This document shows positions 52,608 through 61,822 of a stretch of 64,000 nt of DNA, piece by piece (the first letter of the stretch is position 1; every line of letters starts with the position of its first letter). The DNA lies in the NCBI RefSeq assembly GCF_029457495.1, contig NZ_CP120361.1:1628001-1692000 (forward strand), in the 5' to 3' direction. This DNA is from Chelativorans sp. AA-79. Its GTDB lineage: Bacteria > Pseudomonadota > Alphaproteobacteria > Rhizobiales > Rhizobiaceae. Below the pieces are notes generated by a model. That model ran no database searches. It was not told the DNA's origin and saw nothing but the letters and a program-made list of their open reading frames with translations. A program made the position numbers and the translations under genes.

Positions 52608-53615
52608 GTGCATACCGGCATTCTCACTGATCTCGATTTCGAAGCCGACGGACGTTCGGCGACTTTTCTCAGCATTCCCTATTCCATCGACCGTTCGCCC
52701 TATTTCCAGGTCAAAATTCCGGTCTTCCGATTCAGGAACGGCGCCGGGCCGCGTCTGCTGCTTATGGCGGGCAATCACGGCGACGAATATGAAGGCGTCT
52801 TCGCACTCGGCCATATTCTACGCGCGCTCGAGACCAACCTCATCCGCGGCGCCGTCACCATTTTGCCGATGAGCAACATCCATGCAGTGATGGGCGCGCG
52901 CCGCCGTTCTCCACTCGACAACGGCAATCTGAACCGCGCTTTTCCCGGCGATCCGGCGGGCACGCCGACCGAGCGGCTGGCACACTATCTTGAGCACGCG
53001 CTCTTCCCGCAGCACGATGTGGTCTTCGACATCCATTCCGGCGGCACCTCGATGGAACACCTGACGACGGCTCTGATCGAACGGCAGCCGACGCCTGAAA
53101 TGATGGACAAGGCGCGCGATCTTCTGGAGCACCTGGGCCAGGACTACGCCTTTATCGCTGAAAACGGCTACGATTCCCCAACATCCATGGGCGCTGCGGC
53201 ACGCGCCGGTGCAATCGGCATCAGCGGCGAATTCGGTGGCGGGGCGACGGTCACGCCCGTGACGATGGAGAATACCAAACGCGCGATCGACAACCTGCTG
53301 GTGCGCCTCGGCATTACGCAGGCACCGCTCATCAGTGAGTCGAAGGCGCCGGTGTCGACCACAATCCTCGCCCTTCAGAGCCACGATCAGGCAATCTACG
53401 CCACGCGCCGCGGCTGGTTCGAGCCGGTTGTCACCCTCGGCCAGACTGTCGCCGCTGGCGACGTCGCCGGCTATTATCACGATCTGGAACGCCTGGAGTG
53501 CCAGGCGGACGCCCTGATGTTCCGCCGCGGCGGCATTGTCATATCGCGTCGCCTGCACGCAGATTGCCAGGCCGGCGATTGCCTTATACAGGCAGCCGCT
53601 GAAATCGAAAGCTGA
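52608..53615 (+). CDS. AstE/AspA-family zinc deacylase (second)
   Basis: This 335-residue protein is related to the deacylase at 46791-47828: zinc ligands in AGNHGDEYEGVF and FDIHSGGTSME, and GNLNRAFPGDPAGTPTER. It has a C-terminal beta domain. It resembles N-acetyl-diaminobutyrate deacetylase (DoeB) as much as its paralogue does. Having two such deacylases, one on each side of the operator, suggests either two related substrates or two steps. The start is GTG 52608. The LacI gene follows within about 25 bases, so this belongs to the + strand operon. Confidence 0.88.
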   Translation: MHTGILTDLDFEADGRSATFLSIPYSIDRSPYFQVKIPVFRFRNGAGPRLLLMAGNHGDEYEGVFALGHILRALETNLIRGAVTILPMSNIHAVMGARRRSPLDNGNLNRAFPGDPAGTPTERLAHYLEHALFPQHDVVFDIHSGGTSMEHLTTALIERQPTPEMMDKARDLLEHLGQDYAFIAENGYDSPTSMGAAARAGAIGISGEFGGGATVTPVTMENTKRAIDNLLVRLGITQAPLISESKAPVSTTILALQSHDQAIYATRRGWFEPVVTLGQTVAAGDVAGYYHDLERLECQADALMFRRGGIVISRRLHADCQAGDCLIQAAAEIES

Positions 53616-53637
53616 TGCGGGCCTGCTCCGGGTCGGT

Positions 53638-54705
53638 ATGGCGGGGGCGATGAGCGAGCCGACATTCGACAAAGTTCTGCGAGTCGCTTCCCCAGAGAGC
53701 GAGAGCCCTGCCGAGCGCGGCCCCGTGCGCATCGAAGAGGTGGCCAAACTCGCACAAGTTTCGCCGATCACCGTATCGCGCGCCCTGCGCCGACCGCAAA
53801 TGGTCTCCGCCGTGCGGCGCGAAAGGATCATGAAGGCGGTGGAGGTAACGGGCTATTTTTCCAACCCGCACGCCAAGGCGTTGAAAAGCGGCAAGTCCGA
53901 CATCGTCGCCGCCTTCGTTTCCAACATCCTGAGCGAACAGTTCAGTCTTGCCATAGAAGGCCTGGCGGATGTTCTGGAGCCCGCGGGGTTCCAGGTCGTA
54001 CTCGGACGTACCTCTTACTCCTATCAGCGCGAAACAACGTTGATCCGCTCATTGACGGCTATGCGACCGGCAGCCGTTTTCATCACCGGCGTGATGGAGC
54101 TTGAATCGAACCGTACCTTCTTACGAAATATGGGCGTTCCCATCATGGAAAGCTGGGCACTCGCGCGTGATCCAATTGATATGCTGGTCGGTTTTTCGAA
54201 CGCCGACGGCGCACGCATGGTGGCTGAGCATTTCGCGCAGAGGGGACATCGCAAGGTCGCCTTCATTGGTCGAAGCGGCGGCCGCGGAATGCTGCGTCTT
54301 AACAGCTTCGCCGAACATTGCGAGCAACTGGGGCTCGAACTCTGCCAACGCATCTCGCGCGACACCGTTTCCGGAGTGCCGGAAGGACGCGAAGCCATGC
54401 AGGATCTCCTTAGCGGACACACCGACATAGAAGCCGTTTTCTGCGCCAGCGATCTCCTTGCCGTTGGCGCACTCCTGGAAGCGAGGGAAAGAGGACTGCA
54501 GGTTCCCGGCGACATCGCCATCGCGGGTTTCGGCGATTCTACGCTGGCAGAAGAAATAACGCCGGGGTTGACCACCATAGCCGCCGATACGCGTGGAGTG
54601 GGGACAATTGCCGGTCAGATGCTCCTGGAGCGGTTACAGGGAGGCAAGATTGAACAAGCTATCCGCCATGTCCCTCTTCAACTGATAGAACGCGGGTCGA
54701 CCTGA
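53638..54705 (+). CDS. LacI/GntR-family transcriptional regulator
   Basis: This 355-residue protein has an N-terminal LacI helix-turn-helix (RIEEVAKLAQVSPITVSRALRR) and hinge helix (NPHAKALKSGKSDIVAAF), then a periplasmic-binding-protein-like ligand domain (VLGRTSYSYQRETTLIRSL, GFGDSTLAEEITPGLTTI). It resembles GntR-type members of the family. It probably controls the divergent operons through the operator at 47872-47885, responding to the imported compound or an intermediate. ATG 53638 is used; ATG 53650 behind GGGGG is an alternative that removes four residues. Confidence 0.93.
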   Translation: MAGAMSEPTFDKVLRVASPESESPAERGPVRIEEVAKLAQVSPITVSRALRRPQMVSAVRRERIMKAVEVTGYFSNPHAKALKSGKSDIVAAFVSNILSEQFSLAIEGLADVLEPAGFQVVLGRTSYSYQRETTLIRSLTAMRPAAVFITGVMELESNRTFLRNMGVPIMESWALARDPIDMLVGFSNADGARMVAEHFAQRGHRKVAFIGRSGGRGMLRLNSFAEHCEQLGLELCQRISRDTVSGVPEGREAMQDLLSGHTDIEAVFCASDLLAVGALLEARERGLQVPGDIAIAGFGDSTLAEEITPGLTTIAADTRGVGTIAGQMLLERLQGGKIEQAIRHVPLQLIERGST

Positions 54706-54781
54706 GTTCCGGGACGTTGCACGCTAACTGTTTCGCGCCTCTGATCCGAATGGCCGCTTACTCTCCAGAGCCAACCTGCCA

Positions 54782-55678
54782 TCATCGCTGGAGCGCCGCT
54801 TTGTGTCGTTGTTCGAAGAGCGCTGCCACAAACTCTTTTACCAACCGGGCTTTCTGGGCGTCCGGCCTGAACAGAAGATAATAGCGAAAGCTGACGCGCG
54901 GCGCGAAGGGTCGGACCACAAGCCCACGCTCGACGAACCCATGAACCGTAAACGGACTCACGAACCCAATACCGACACCGGCCAGAGCCAATGCGCAAAC
55001 GGTGGAAGAACTCGGCGTCTCCACGATGTAGTCGGGTTCCAGATCCTCGGCGCGAAGCGCCTCATCGATGCGATTGCGGGCGCGGTCCTCGGGGGCAAGG
55101 CCGACAAGTTGATGCTGGCGGAGATCGGCGGGCCGAATGACTTCAAGCAAGGCCAGCGGATGGCCGGCGGGAATCGCACAGACGGCCGGAAAATTGCCGA
55201 AGAGCTGCGAGTCGAGGCCGGACAGATCCACCTCATCCGCTGCCAGCCCAACATCGAACTGGCCATCCATCACGAGGTTGCGGACAGTGGAGGAAGGATG
55301 CACCTGAAGGGTGACCTTGATCCTCGGGTTGCGGGTCAAGAAGGCGTGGATTGCGTTGGGCACAAGTTCCGCACCGAGCGCGGCCAAGCTCGCCACACGT
55401 ATGCTTCCCGAGCCATAGTCGCGGATCGTCGCGGCGGCCGCGCGCAGGCGATCGAGCCCTTGGAAACTGGAGTCCACCTCGCGAAAGAAGAGCTGGCCTT
55501 CCGGCGTCGGCACGAGGCGGCCGCGCACCCTGTCGAACAACGCAAACCCCACGGCCGCTTCCAGTTCGGCGATGCTGCGGCTCACCGCTGGCTGCGTGAC
55601 TTGCATGAGTTCGGCCGCACGCACGGTGGAACCTGTTGTCATCACCGTGCGAAACGCTTCAAGCTGACGGAAGTGCAC
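54782..55678 (-). CDS. LysR-family transcriptional regulator
   Basis: This 298-residue LysR protein has a helix-turn-helix (LEAFRTVMTTGSTVRAAELM, QPAVSRSIAELEAAVG) and a ligand domain opening GSIRVASLAALGAELVPN. It is convergent with the LacI gene, and its own upstream side is the start of the decayed island, so the genes it once controlled may be lost. It resembles regulators of amino-acid or opine catabolism of the NocR/OccR type, but that is uncertain. The sequence looks intact. Confidence 0.92.
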   Translation of the reverse strand: MHFRQLEAFRTVMTTGSTVRAAELMQVTQPAVSRSIAELEAAVGFALFDRVRGRLVPTPEGQLFFREVDSSFQGLDRLRAAAATIRDYGSGSIRVASLAALGAELVPNAIHAFLTRNPRIKVTLQVHPSSTVRNLVMDGQFDVGLAADEVDLSGLDSQLFGNFPAVCAIPAGHPLALLEVIRPADLRQHQLVGLAPEDRARNRIDEALRAEDLEPDYIVETPSSSTVCALALAGVGIGFVSPFTVHGFVERGLVVRPFAPRVSFRYYLLFRPDAQKARLVKEFVAALFEQRHKAALQR

Positions 55679-55692
55679 CTTAGAGCGCTCCT

Positions 55693-55788
55693 AGCGCGCT
55701 GCGCCAGCGGCTGATCGACGACATGAACATGCGGCGTTTCTCAGAGGAGACGCAGCGCAACGATCTCCGCGACATCGGACGCCTGTTA
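55693..55788 (+). pseudogene. fragment of a tyrosine recombinase (integrase) N-terminus
   Basis: A + strand frame reads ALRQRLIDDMNMRRFSEETQ followed by RNDLRDIGRLL. This matches the start of the SAM-like N-terminal domain in integrases linked to IS91-type and phage elements. Similarity ends after about 33 residues. It abuts the LysR gene start and begins a run of gene fragments. Confidence 0.6.
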
Positions 55789-55798
55789 AGATCGAACC

Positions 55799-56074
55799 TT
55801 GCTGTTGCTCCAGCTACAGGCGTTCGCAGCCTGCGGCGATGACGAGGTGCGCGGGGTGGTGCGCCAGAGCTTCGGTCATCTCTGGCAGGTCGTCAGCGAG
55901 ACCTCCGGCCTCGACGCGGTCCAAGTCAAGACGTTTATGGCCTACGGGATGTTGCTGAACACCAATGCTGCGCTTTCTGCAGCGGAGATCGATGCGGACT
56001 GGGCGCGTCAGGCGACGACCCGCATCAACTCCGGTCATCTCTTCAAGCATCTTACCGTGGAGGCCAACCGATGA
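55799..56074 (+). pseudogene. C-terminal fragment of a TetR-family regulator
   Basis: A 91-codon frame (LLQLQAFAACGDDEVRGVVR, then a helical segment ending SGHLFKHLTVEANR) resembles the ligand-binding end of TetR regulators paired with multidrug transporters. There is no helix-turn-helix; a stop (TAA) lies 12 bases before the TTG that opens the frame. The fragment is followed by pieces of an MFS transporter, its usual partner. Confidence 0.55.
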
Positions 56075-56123
56075 CCGCGAGCGGCAATGCCTCCATAGCT
56101 ACCTACGACTGAACGTCGGCTTG

Positions 56124-56681
56124 AGCCGGCGTTGGTCTTCATCGCGCTCGTCGTCGCTGTCGTCGGCAGCCTCGGCGCGCCGCTGATTACCGCCGTGGCC
56201 GGTGACTTCGACGATTGCGGCATGGCTGGCGGTGCCGCGTTCGCCCGCCGAACGGTCCTCAGAGGTCGATCTATTGGGTGCAGCGCTGCTGGGCGGCGGC
56301 CTGCTTGCCTTGCTCCTGGCGATCAGCCAGACCAGCGTATGGATCGATCACCCAGGGTTCGCCGTCGCGCTGCTCGCCGCTGCGCCCTACTGTTCAGCGC
56401 GTGGGTGATCCACGAACGCAGATGCGCTGCCCCGTTGGTCGATCTCACGGCACCCCGCGATGAGTTTCAATCAGGTTGTTCGCGCCGTCGGTTTTTCAAT
56501 CGGCAGCGCGCTGGGCGGGTTGACTCTGGCCGCCTATACCGCCGCCGGTGCGGCATTCCCTTCCGATGCTGGATACACGGTGGCGTCGTGGCTCGGCGCT
56601 GCAGGGATGTGTGTCACGATCATTGCGGCGCTCCTCCTGCGCCCCCCCATCACGCTCGCACAGCGGTCCCGAGGAAGATGA
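56124..56681 (+). pseudogene. remains of an EmrB/QacA-type MFS transporter
   Basis: Three frames carry pieces: ALVFIALVVAVVGSLGAPLI (first helix), then LLGAALLGGGLLALLLAISQ (middle), and SFNQVVRAVGFSIGSALGGL with GYTVASWLGAAGMCVTIIAA (end). The pieces are in the right order but with deletions and frameshifts, so no working transporter is made. Confidence 0.6.
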
Positions 56682-56818
56682 GACGGACTGCTGAATGGCT
56701 GACCGACGTGGCGAATGATATGTGCCACCTGCGATATTTCATTCTCGCTGCCGAGGAAAGCAGGCTTTCGCCGAGCGGCGCTTCGCTTGAGGACGGCATC
56801 TAACGGCCGAGCCGCCAT

Positions 56819-57133
56819 TTGGAGCAGGCGCGGTTCGATGGTCGCGTGCCGGATGGCGTCTATGAGGGCTTCATCGACGCACATGTTCGCCGGCTGGAGG
56901 CGCTGCGCCGAGCCGGCGTCGTCGAGCGGATCGATGCCGACCAGTGGCGCATCCCGGAGGACTTCGATGGCCGCGCCGCTGCCTATGACGCCGGTCGCGA
57001 CCGGCAGGCCAACATTCGCGTTCTGTCGGCGTTCGATATGGAAGGCCAGATCGGGGCGGACGGGGCAACCTGGCTCGACCGGCGCCTGATTGCGGGTGAG
57101 ATCTCCGATCTAGCGGGCGCAGACGCTGCCTAG
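56819..57133 (+). pseudogene. C-terminal piece of a relaxase (DUF3363-type)
   Basis: A 104-codon frame contains YEGFIDAHVRRLEALRRAGV and ATWLDRRLIAGEISDLAGA, resembling the C-terminal domain of VirD2-like relaxases with DUF3363. The nuclease domain is missing. It supports an origin of this island from a conjugative element. Confidence 0.5.
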
Positions 57134-57164
57134 TGGCGGAGTACATTGGTAGGGAAGACCTCTG

Positions 57165-57420
57165 ATGCGCGTGAGACCCGAGCTTGATCCCGATGTCGAT
57201 GACGAGGCCCCGAGCGGCCCGGACATCACGCTATACGATGAAGCGCACTTCCTGACCTATCTGCGCCTGCTAGACGCTGATGCCGAGGGTGCGGATCGGG
57301 TAGAAGTGGCCCGGATCGTTCTGCATCGCGACCCCGTTGACGAAGCAGCGCGAGCCCGCCGATATTGGGAAAGCCATCTCCCTCGCGCCCAGTTGATGAG
57401 GAAGCACGGTTATCGCCGAA
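57165..57420 (+). pseudogene. DUF2285-type protein fragment of a conjugative element
   Basis: The frame starts with ATG and contains DEAHFLTYLRLLDADAEGAD and VARIVLHRDPVDEAARARRY, typical of DUF2285 proteins encoded on integrative conjugative elements of alphaproteobacteria, usually next to relaxase genes. After GYRRIL the similarity stops and the sequence passes into a glycoside hydrolase fragment. Otherwise the N-terminus looks complete. Confidence 0.55.
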
Positions 57421-57442
57421 TACTCGAACAGGCCATTGAGGA

Positions 57443-57613
57443 GGCGCTGCCGGTATCCTGTCCGAGCAGTACGACTGGGAGGGCAGGGATCTGGTCGGCA
57501 ATTTCCCGCAGGCCTTCTCGCATTTCGCGCTCGTTGACACCGCGTACAACCTGAAGCGGTGCGAGGGAACGTTGCGCGAGACAAGCGAAGGTCAAGATGC
57601 GGATCGGCGCTGA
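57443..57613 (+). pseudogene. C-terminal end of a glycoside hydrolase family 15 protein
   Basis: The frame reads GILSEQYDWEGRDLVGNFPQ then AFSHFALVDTAYNLKRCEG and a stop, which is the conserved end of GH15 glucoamylase/trehalase-like enzymes. The (alpha/alpha)6 barrel before it is absent. It is fused directly behind the DUF2285 fragment by an old deletion or insertion. Confidence 0.6.
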
Positions 57614-57732
57614 AGAACACCCGCGCCATGGGTGCGATAGTGTCTTGATCCAAAGTGCCATTCGCAATCTGGATCGTTGTTCTCCTGACCATCTCGTTCG
57701 TGCGACCTCTGGAAAAGATTCGACTGCGTACG

Positions 57733-58092
57733 TCAGCACGCCGAAAGCCAAAAGACGCCTGCGAAGCAGAAGGCCGCCGCGCCGAGCGCGGCGAGCGCCA
57801 ACTGCGCGCCCGCCTGTCGGGTAAAGGCGGGACTGTCGACCTCCTCGGGAGCTTCGCGGCGGCTGCTCTGCAGCCCGCGGAAAAGCACGAAATGGGCCGT
57901 CAGAAAGCCCAGAAACAGGATCACGAGAACGGTGCGTTGAAGCGTCACCGGCCCCATCACTTCAATCGACTGCCAGCCGAGCCGGCACCCTGTCGCCTGG
58001 ATACCGTAAAGCACGACGAAGGCGAAGCTCCAGAGGACGAAGCCCGCAAGAAGCATCGCAAAGGGGACCACTTTCGCCACCCAGCGTTTCAT
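57733..58092 (-). CDS. small membrane protein of the cytochrome oxidase operon
   Basis: This 119-residue protein has three predicted helices (VVPFAMLLAGFVLWSFAFVV, TVLVILFLGFLTAHFVLF and LALAALGAAAFCFAGVFWL) with a charged loop between the last two. Its start overlaps the stop of the oxidase gene by four bases (ATGA), so it is made together with it. Similar short membrane proteins follow coxAC genes in rhizobia; they may help assembly, but no function is established. The end borders the decayed island. Confidence 0.75.
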   Translation of the reverse strand: MKRWVAKVVPFAMLLAGFVLWSFAFVVLYGIQATGCRLGWQSIEVMGPVTLQRTVLVILFLGFLTAHFVLFRGLQSSRREAPEEVDSPAFTRQAGAQLALAALGAAAFCFAGVFWLSAC

Positions 58093-60602
58093 TCCATCCC
58101 TCCCGGGCCGCCCAGCAATGTGAGAAGCCAGCCGAAGAGGATGGCGATCATGCCGGCCGCCGCTGAATATGCATGCATGTAGCCGCCGATCTGCAGATCG
58201 AGGTTGCGGCGTTCCGATACATAGCCGCCCCGGGCCCTGAACGCGCCATAAAGCGCAAACACCACGCCGAGTAGCGCGTGGAGGCCCGCATAGCAGTAGA
58301 CGGCAAAGACGGTTGCCGAAACGGCATGCTCTGCGCGATCCGGCACGGCAGCGAAGGCCAGCGATCCGAACAGGAGGGCGGCGAACGCATGCGATGCGGC
58401 GGTCGCAAGCAGCCAGGGCATGTTCTTCCCGCCCGCGGCGCGAACCGCCTTGGTTGAGGAGAAGACGGCGAGAGCCAGTGTGAGGATGGCCAGCACCGGG
58501 AGCAGAAGTCCAGGCTCTGGTGTGTGGTTGGTGGGCCAGTCCGGGGCGGATACCCAAAGGAAAAGGCCGCCGAACAGCAGGGAGGCATAGAGGGTAGCGT
58601 CTGCCGCCAATGTGAGGAGCATGGCAAGCGTGGACGGCGCGGTTCCGCTTTCAAAATGCGGCGGAGCAGCAGCGCCGCGCCCGATCGGAAGCGCGCCGAC
58701 ATCCACCTTGCTGCCGCTGCCACGCGTCCAGAGAAGAAAGAGCGCGACGACAAGAACCAGAGCCACGATGGCGAGCAGGTAGATTTTGGCCATCATCGCA
58801 AGGAAGAAGGCGCCGGTGGCGAGCGCGGTGAGAAGCGGAACATAGCTCTGGCGCGGCAGCTCGATCACCTGCTCGATGCGACCGGTCGTCGGCTCCACAC
58901 CCAGTGTCTCCATCCGGCCCTCGCGCACGAAACCCAGATAGCCACGGCCGGCGGCGATCTCGGGGCCCAATCGCGCAGGCTCCAGCCTGTCGGCGCGCAC
59001 CGCAATCTCCGGGATCGAGGCGAAGGCATAAGAGGGTGGAGGCGTTGGCATCGCCCATTCCAGCGTGCCGGCCCGCCAAGGATCGCGGCGGAACGGACGC
59101 CCGAAGCGGAACTGCAGGACGACGTCGAGGAGGACAAGGCCGAAGCCGATCGTCATAAGGAAACCACCGACCGAGGAGATGAGGTTGAAGAGCTCGATGC
59201 CGGGCTCCTGCGGATAGGTGTGCACGCGCCGGGGCATGCCTCTCAGCCCGGTGAGATGCATGATCAGGAAGGTCGTGTTGAAGCCGATAAAGATGAGCCA
59301 GAACGCAGCCTTGGACAGGTGGTGGACAGGAACACGGCCGGTGAGATGCGGCATCCAATAATAGGCGGCGGCGAGCATGGGGAAAACGAAGCCGCCGACC
59401 AGCACGTAGTGAAGGTGGGCTACGACGAAATGCGTGTCATGCGCCTGCCAGTCGAAGGGCACCATTGCCACCATGACACCCGTCAGGCCTCCCAGGACGA
59501 AGATGAACAGGAATCCGAAGACATAGAGCATCGGGATCGAGAAGCGCGGCCTTCCGTGGGCAAGGGTCGCTAGCCAGGCAAAGATCTGGATCGCGGTCGG
59601 TATGGCGACGAGGCCGCTCGCTGCCGAGAAGAATCCCAGCGCCAGATGCGGAATGCCCACCGTGTACATGTGGTGCACCCACAGGCCGAAGGACAGGAAG
59701 CCCATCGCGATCACCGCGACCACCACCGCGCGATAACCGGCGAGCGGGCGGTCGGCGAAGACAGGCAGGAAGGTGGAGACCGCGCCAGCGGCGGGGAGGA
59801 AGATGATGTAGACCTCCGGGTGGCCGAACAGCCAGAACAGGTGCTGCCACAGCAGCGGATCGCCGCCGCGCGTCGGATCGAAGAACGGGAAATCGAAGGC
59901 GCGCTCGACCTCCAGCAGAATGGAACCGAGGATGAGCGGCGGGAAGCCGAACAGCATCATGCCGCCCACCACCAGCATGTACCAGGCGAAGATCGGCATA
60001 CGGTCGAGAGACATGCCGGGCGCCCTGAGCTTCAGGATGCTGGCCACGATCTCGACTGCGGCCGAAAGCGCGGAAATCTCGACGAAAGTCACGCCCAGGA
60101 GCCACACATCGGCATTGATACCCGGCGAATAGGCGCGCGAGGAGAGAGGCGTGTACATGAACCAGCCGGAATCCGGCGCCAAGCCGAAGGCAAGAGCGGC
60201 CACGAGCATGGTCCCACCGAACAGATAGCACCAGTAGCCGTAGGCGGTGAGGCGCGGGAAGGCGAGATCGCGCGCACCGAGCAGCTTGGGCAGGAGGTAG
60301 ATCGCCAATCCTTCGAGCATCGGGATGGCGAACAGGAACATCATGATTGTGCCGTGCATGGTGAAGACCTGGGCGTAGAGGTCTTCTCCTATGAACGGGC
60401 TGTCCGACGAGGCGAGTTGGGCTCGGATCAGCATGGCCAGAAGCCCACCGATCGCGAAGAAGATCGCAGCGGTCAGCATGAAGCGGCGGCCGAGCATGGT
60501 ATGATTCACTGCCGCAAGCCGCGCGAGGCCCGGCCCGGTGTCCCAGACGGCCGAAAGCGCCTTGTGCAGCCGAATCGGATCGGGCGTCTCGGGCTCCATC
60601 AT
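58089..60602 (-). CDS. coxA: cytochrome c oxidase subunit I fused to subunit III
   Basis: This 837-residue protein has an N-terminal heme-copper oxidase subunit I: haem ligand in FTMHGTIMMFLFAIP, copper-B ligands in FGHPEVYIIFLP and the HH pair of GLWVHHMYTVG, and the two late His residues in HDTHFVVAHLHYVLVGG. After about residue 570 a linker leads to subunit III helices (ATLYASLLFGGLFLWVS, CYAGLHALLGVVFALYG). Subunit I reduces oxygen and pumps protons; subunit III stabilises it. Fusion of the two is known in several bacteria. It overlaps coxB by four bases upstream and the small membrane protein downstream. Confidence 0.95.
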   Translation of the reverse strand: MMEPETPDPIRLHKALSAVWDTGPGLARLAAVNHTMLGRRFMLTAAIFFAIGGLLAMLIRAQLASSDSPFIGEDLYAQVFTMHGTIMMFLFAIPMLEGLAIYLLPKLLGARDLAFPRLTAYGYWCYLFGGTMLVAALAFGLAPDSGWFMYTPLSSRAYSPGINADVWLLGVTFVEISALSAAVEIVASILKLRAPGMSLDRMPIFAWYMLVVGGMMLFGFPPLILGSILLEVERAFDFPFFDPTRGGDPLLWQHLFWLFGHPEVYIIFLPAAGAVSTFLPVFADRPLAGYRAVVVAVIAMGFLSFGLWVHHMYTVGIPHLALGFFSAASGLVAIPTAIQIFAWLATLAHGRPRFSIPMLYVFGFLFIFVLGGLTGVMVAMVPFDWQAHDTHFVVAHLHYVLVGGFVFPMLAAAYYWMPHLTGRVPVHHLSKAAFWLIFIGFNTTFLIMHLTGLRGMPRRVHTYPQEPGIELFNLISSVGGFLMTIGFGLVLLDVVLQFRFGRPFRRDPWRAGTLEWAMPTPPPSYAFASIPEIAVRADRLEPARLGPEIAAGRGYLGFVREGRMETLGVEPTTGRIEQVIELPRQSYVPLLTALATGAFFLAMMAKIYLLAIVALVLVVALFLLWTRGSGSKVDVGALPIGRGAAAPPHFESGTAPSTLAMLLTLAADATLYASLLFGGLFLWVSAPDWPTNHTPEPGLLLPVLAILTLALAVFSSTKAVRAAGGKNMPWLLATAASHAFAALLFGSLAFAAVPDRAEHAVSATVFAVYCYAGLHALLGVVFALYGAFRARGGYVSERRNLDLQIGGYMHAYSAAAGMIAILFGWLLTLLGGPGGME

Positions 60603-61270
60603 TCGGCAAAGCCCTTTTCCGCCAATGCCGCGAAATCCTCCGGCTCATGCGCCTCGACCCAAAAGCGCATGCCCGCATGTCCGCGCCCGCAATATTCGGC
60701 GCAGAGACCGCCGAAGCGGCCCGCGCGATCAGCCAGGAGCCGTACCTGCGCCGCATGGCCTGGCGTAGCGTCCACCTTGCCGCCGAGCCGCGGCACCCAG
60801 AAGCTATGGATCACATCCTCGCTGACGGCGATGACATCGACCGGTTGGCCGGCGGGAATGTGGAGAACGTTGACGGTGGAAGGCGCGGAACTTTCATTGA
60901 GATAGTGGAACTCCCATTCCCACTGCCGCGCCTTGGCCTCGATGCGCAGCGGCTGCACCGTGCCGTCTTTTTGGGGAAGAAGCCGTTCGCCTTGAAACAG
61001 CGAGTAGTAGACCAGCAGCGTCAGGATGGGCACGGGCATGAGGAGCCCGCCGGAAACGATCCAGGTTCTTGCGGAGACGACGGAGCCGAAGCCCGGCCGC
61101 AGCATCGTGAGCACGAAGAGACCCATGACGAGCGTGAAGAGGAGCACGCTGCCGGCGAACATCACCCACCACAATTGCGCGACCGATCCTGCGGCGGGGC
61201 CTGCGGGATCGAGCGCGGAAAAGTCGCCCGAGCAGCCTGCGGTCAGCGCCGCCAGGGCGAAGATCGGCAT
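60599..61270 (-). CDS. coxB: cytochrome c oxidase subunit II (CuA protein), lipoprotein type
   Basis: This 223-residue protein opens with a short lipoprotein signal ending LTAGC, two membrane helices (LWWVMFAGSVLLFTLVMGLF, LLMPVPILTLLVYYSLF) and a periplasmic cupredoxin domain. It has the aromatic RQWEWEF patch, SEDVIHSFWVPRLGGK and the CuA site Cys190, Cys194, His198 and Met201 in CAEYCGRGHAGM. It accepts electrons from cytochrome c and passes them to subunit I. ATG 61270 is the only start consistent with the signal peptide. It overlaps the coxAC start, so both are coupled. Confidence 0.95.
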   Translation of the reverse strand: MPIFALAALTAGCSGDFSALDPAGPAAGSVAQLWWVMFAGSVLLFTLVMGLFVLTMLRPGFGSVVSARTWIVSGGLLMPVPILTLLVYYSLFQGERLLPQKDGTVQPLRIEAKARQWEWEFHYLNESSAPSTVNVLHIPAGQPVDVIAVSEDVIHSFWVPRLGGKVDATPGHAAQVRLLADRAGRFGGLCAEYCGRGHAGMRFWVEAHEPEDFAALAEKGFAE

Positions 61271-61324
61271 GCAGCGGAACCAGCGGCTCGGTTCGGCGCT
61301 TTTTTCGAGAAAGGGAGCGCCGCC

Positions 61325-61822
61325 ATGAGCGAGGAAAACCAGCCCAACCCGGTAGATGAGGCGGTCGAGGAAAAAGATGTCACATCGGCCGTGGCCGTGG
61401 CGGGGCACCCCATCCATGCCATGAGCGTTCATTTCCCCATAGCCTTCGTCATAGGCACGCTGGGCGCCGATATGCTCTACTGGTGGACGGCCGATCCCTT
61501 TTGGGTGCGGGTGGGCATCTGGTCCTCCGGCTTCGCCTTCGTCAGTGGCGTCGCGGCTGGGCTTGCAGGCACTGCGGAACTTCTGCTTGTGGAAGGAATC
61601 CGAGGCCGCGTGGCGAGCTGGGCGCATGGCGTCGCCGCCATGATGCTGCTCTCCGTGGCGGGCCTGAACTGGGGTGTCAGGCTCGCCGAGCCCGCGGCGG
61701 TACTCCCCCACGGTCTGCTCCTCTCCGTTCTTGCGACCGGGCTGACGGGCTTGGCCGGATGGCATGGGGGCAAGCTGATCTTTCATCACGGCATCGGCCT
61801 CATGGTCTCATCCAAGGATTAA
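61325..61822 (+). CDS. DUF2231-type membrane protein
   Basis: This 165-residue protein has a short acidic N-terminus and GHPIHAMSVHFPIAFVIGTL, the His-containing signature of DUF2231, followed by four helices (for instance LLSVLATGLTGLAGWHGG). Members are often encoded near oxidase, cytochrome or copper genes; their function is not known, but the conserved His residues suggest haem or metal contact. It diverges from coxB with only 54 bases between the starts, and its last 23 bases overlap the convergent CopD/HemJ-like gene. Confidence 0.82.
   Translation: MSEENQPNPVDEAVEEKDVTSAVAVAGHPIHAMSVHFPIAFVIGTLGADMLYWWTADPFWVRVGIWSSGFAFVSGVAAGLAGTAELLLVEGIRGRVASWAHGVAAMMLLSVAGLNWGVRLAEPAAVLPHGLLLSVLATGLTGLAGWHGGKLIFHHGIGLMVSSKD

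Noticed and set aside
45862..53615. Full ectoine/hydroxyectoine degradation cluster
   Set aside because: Only the dehydratase-like and deacylase-like parts match; ectoine hydrolase, EutA, EutC and the usual AsnC-type regulator are absent from the window.
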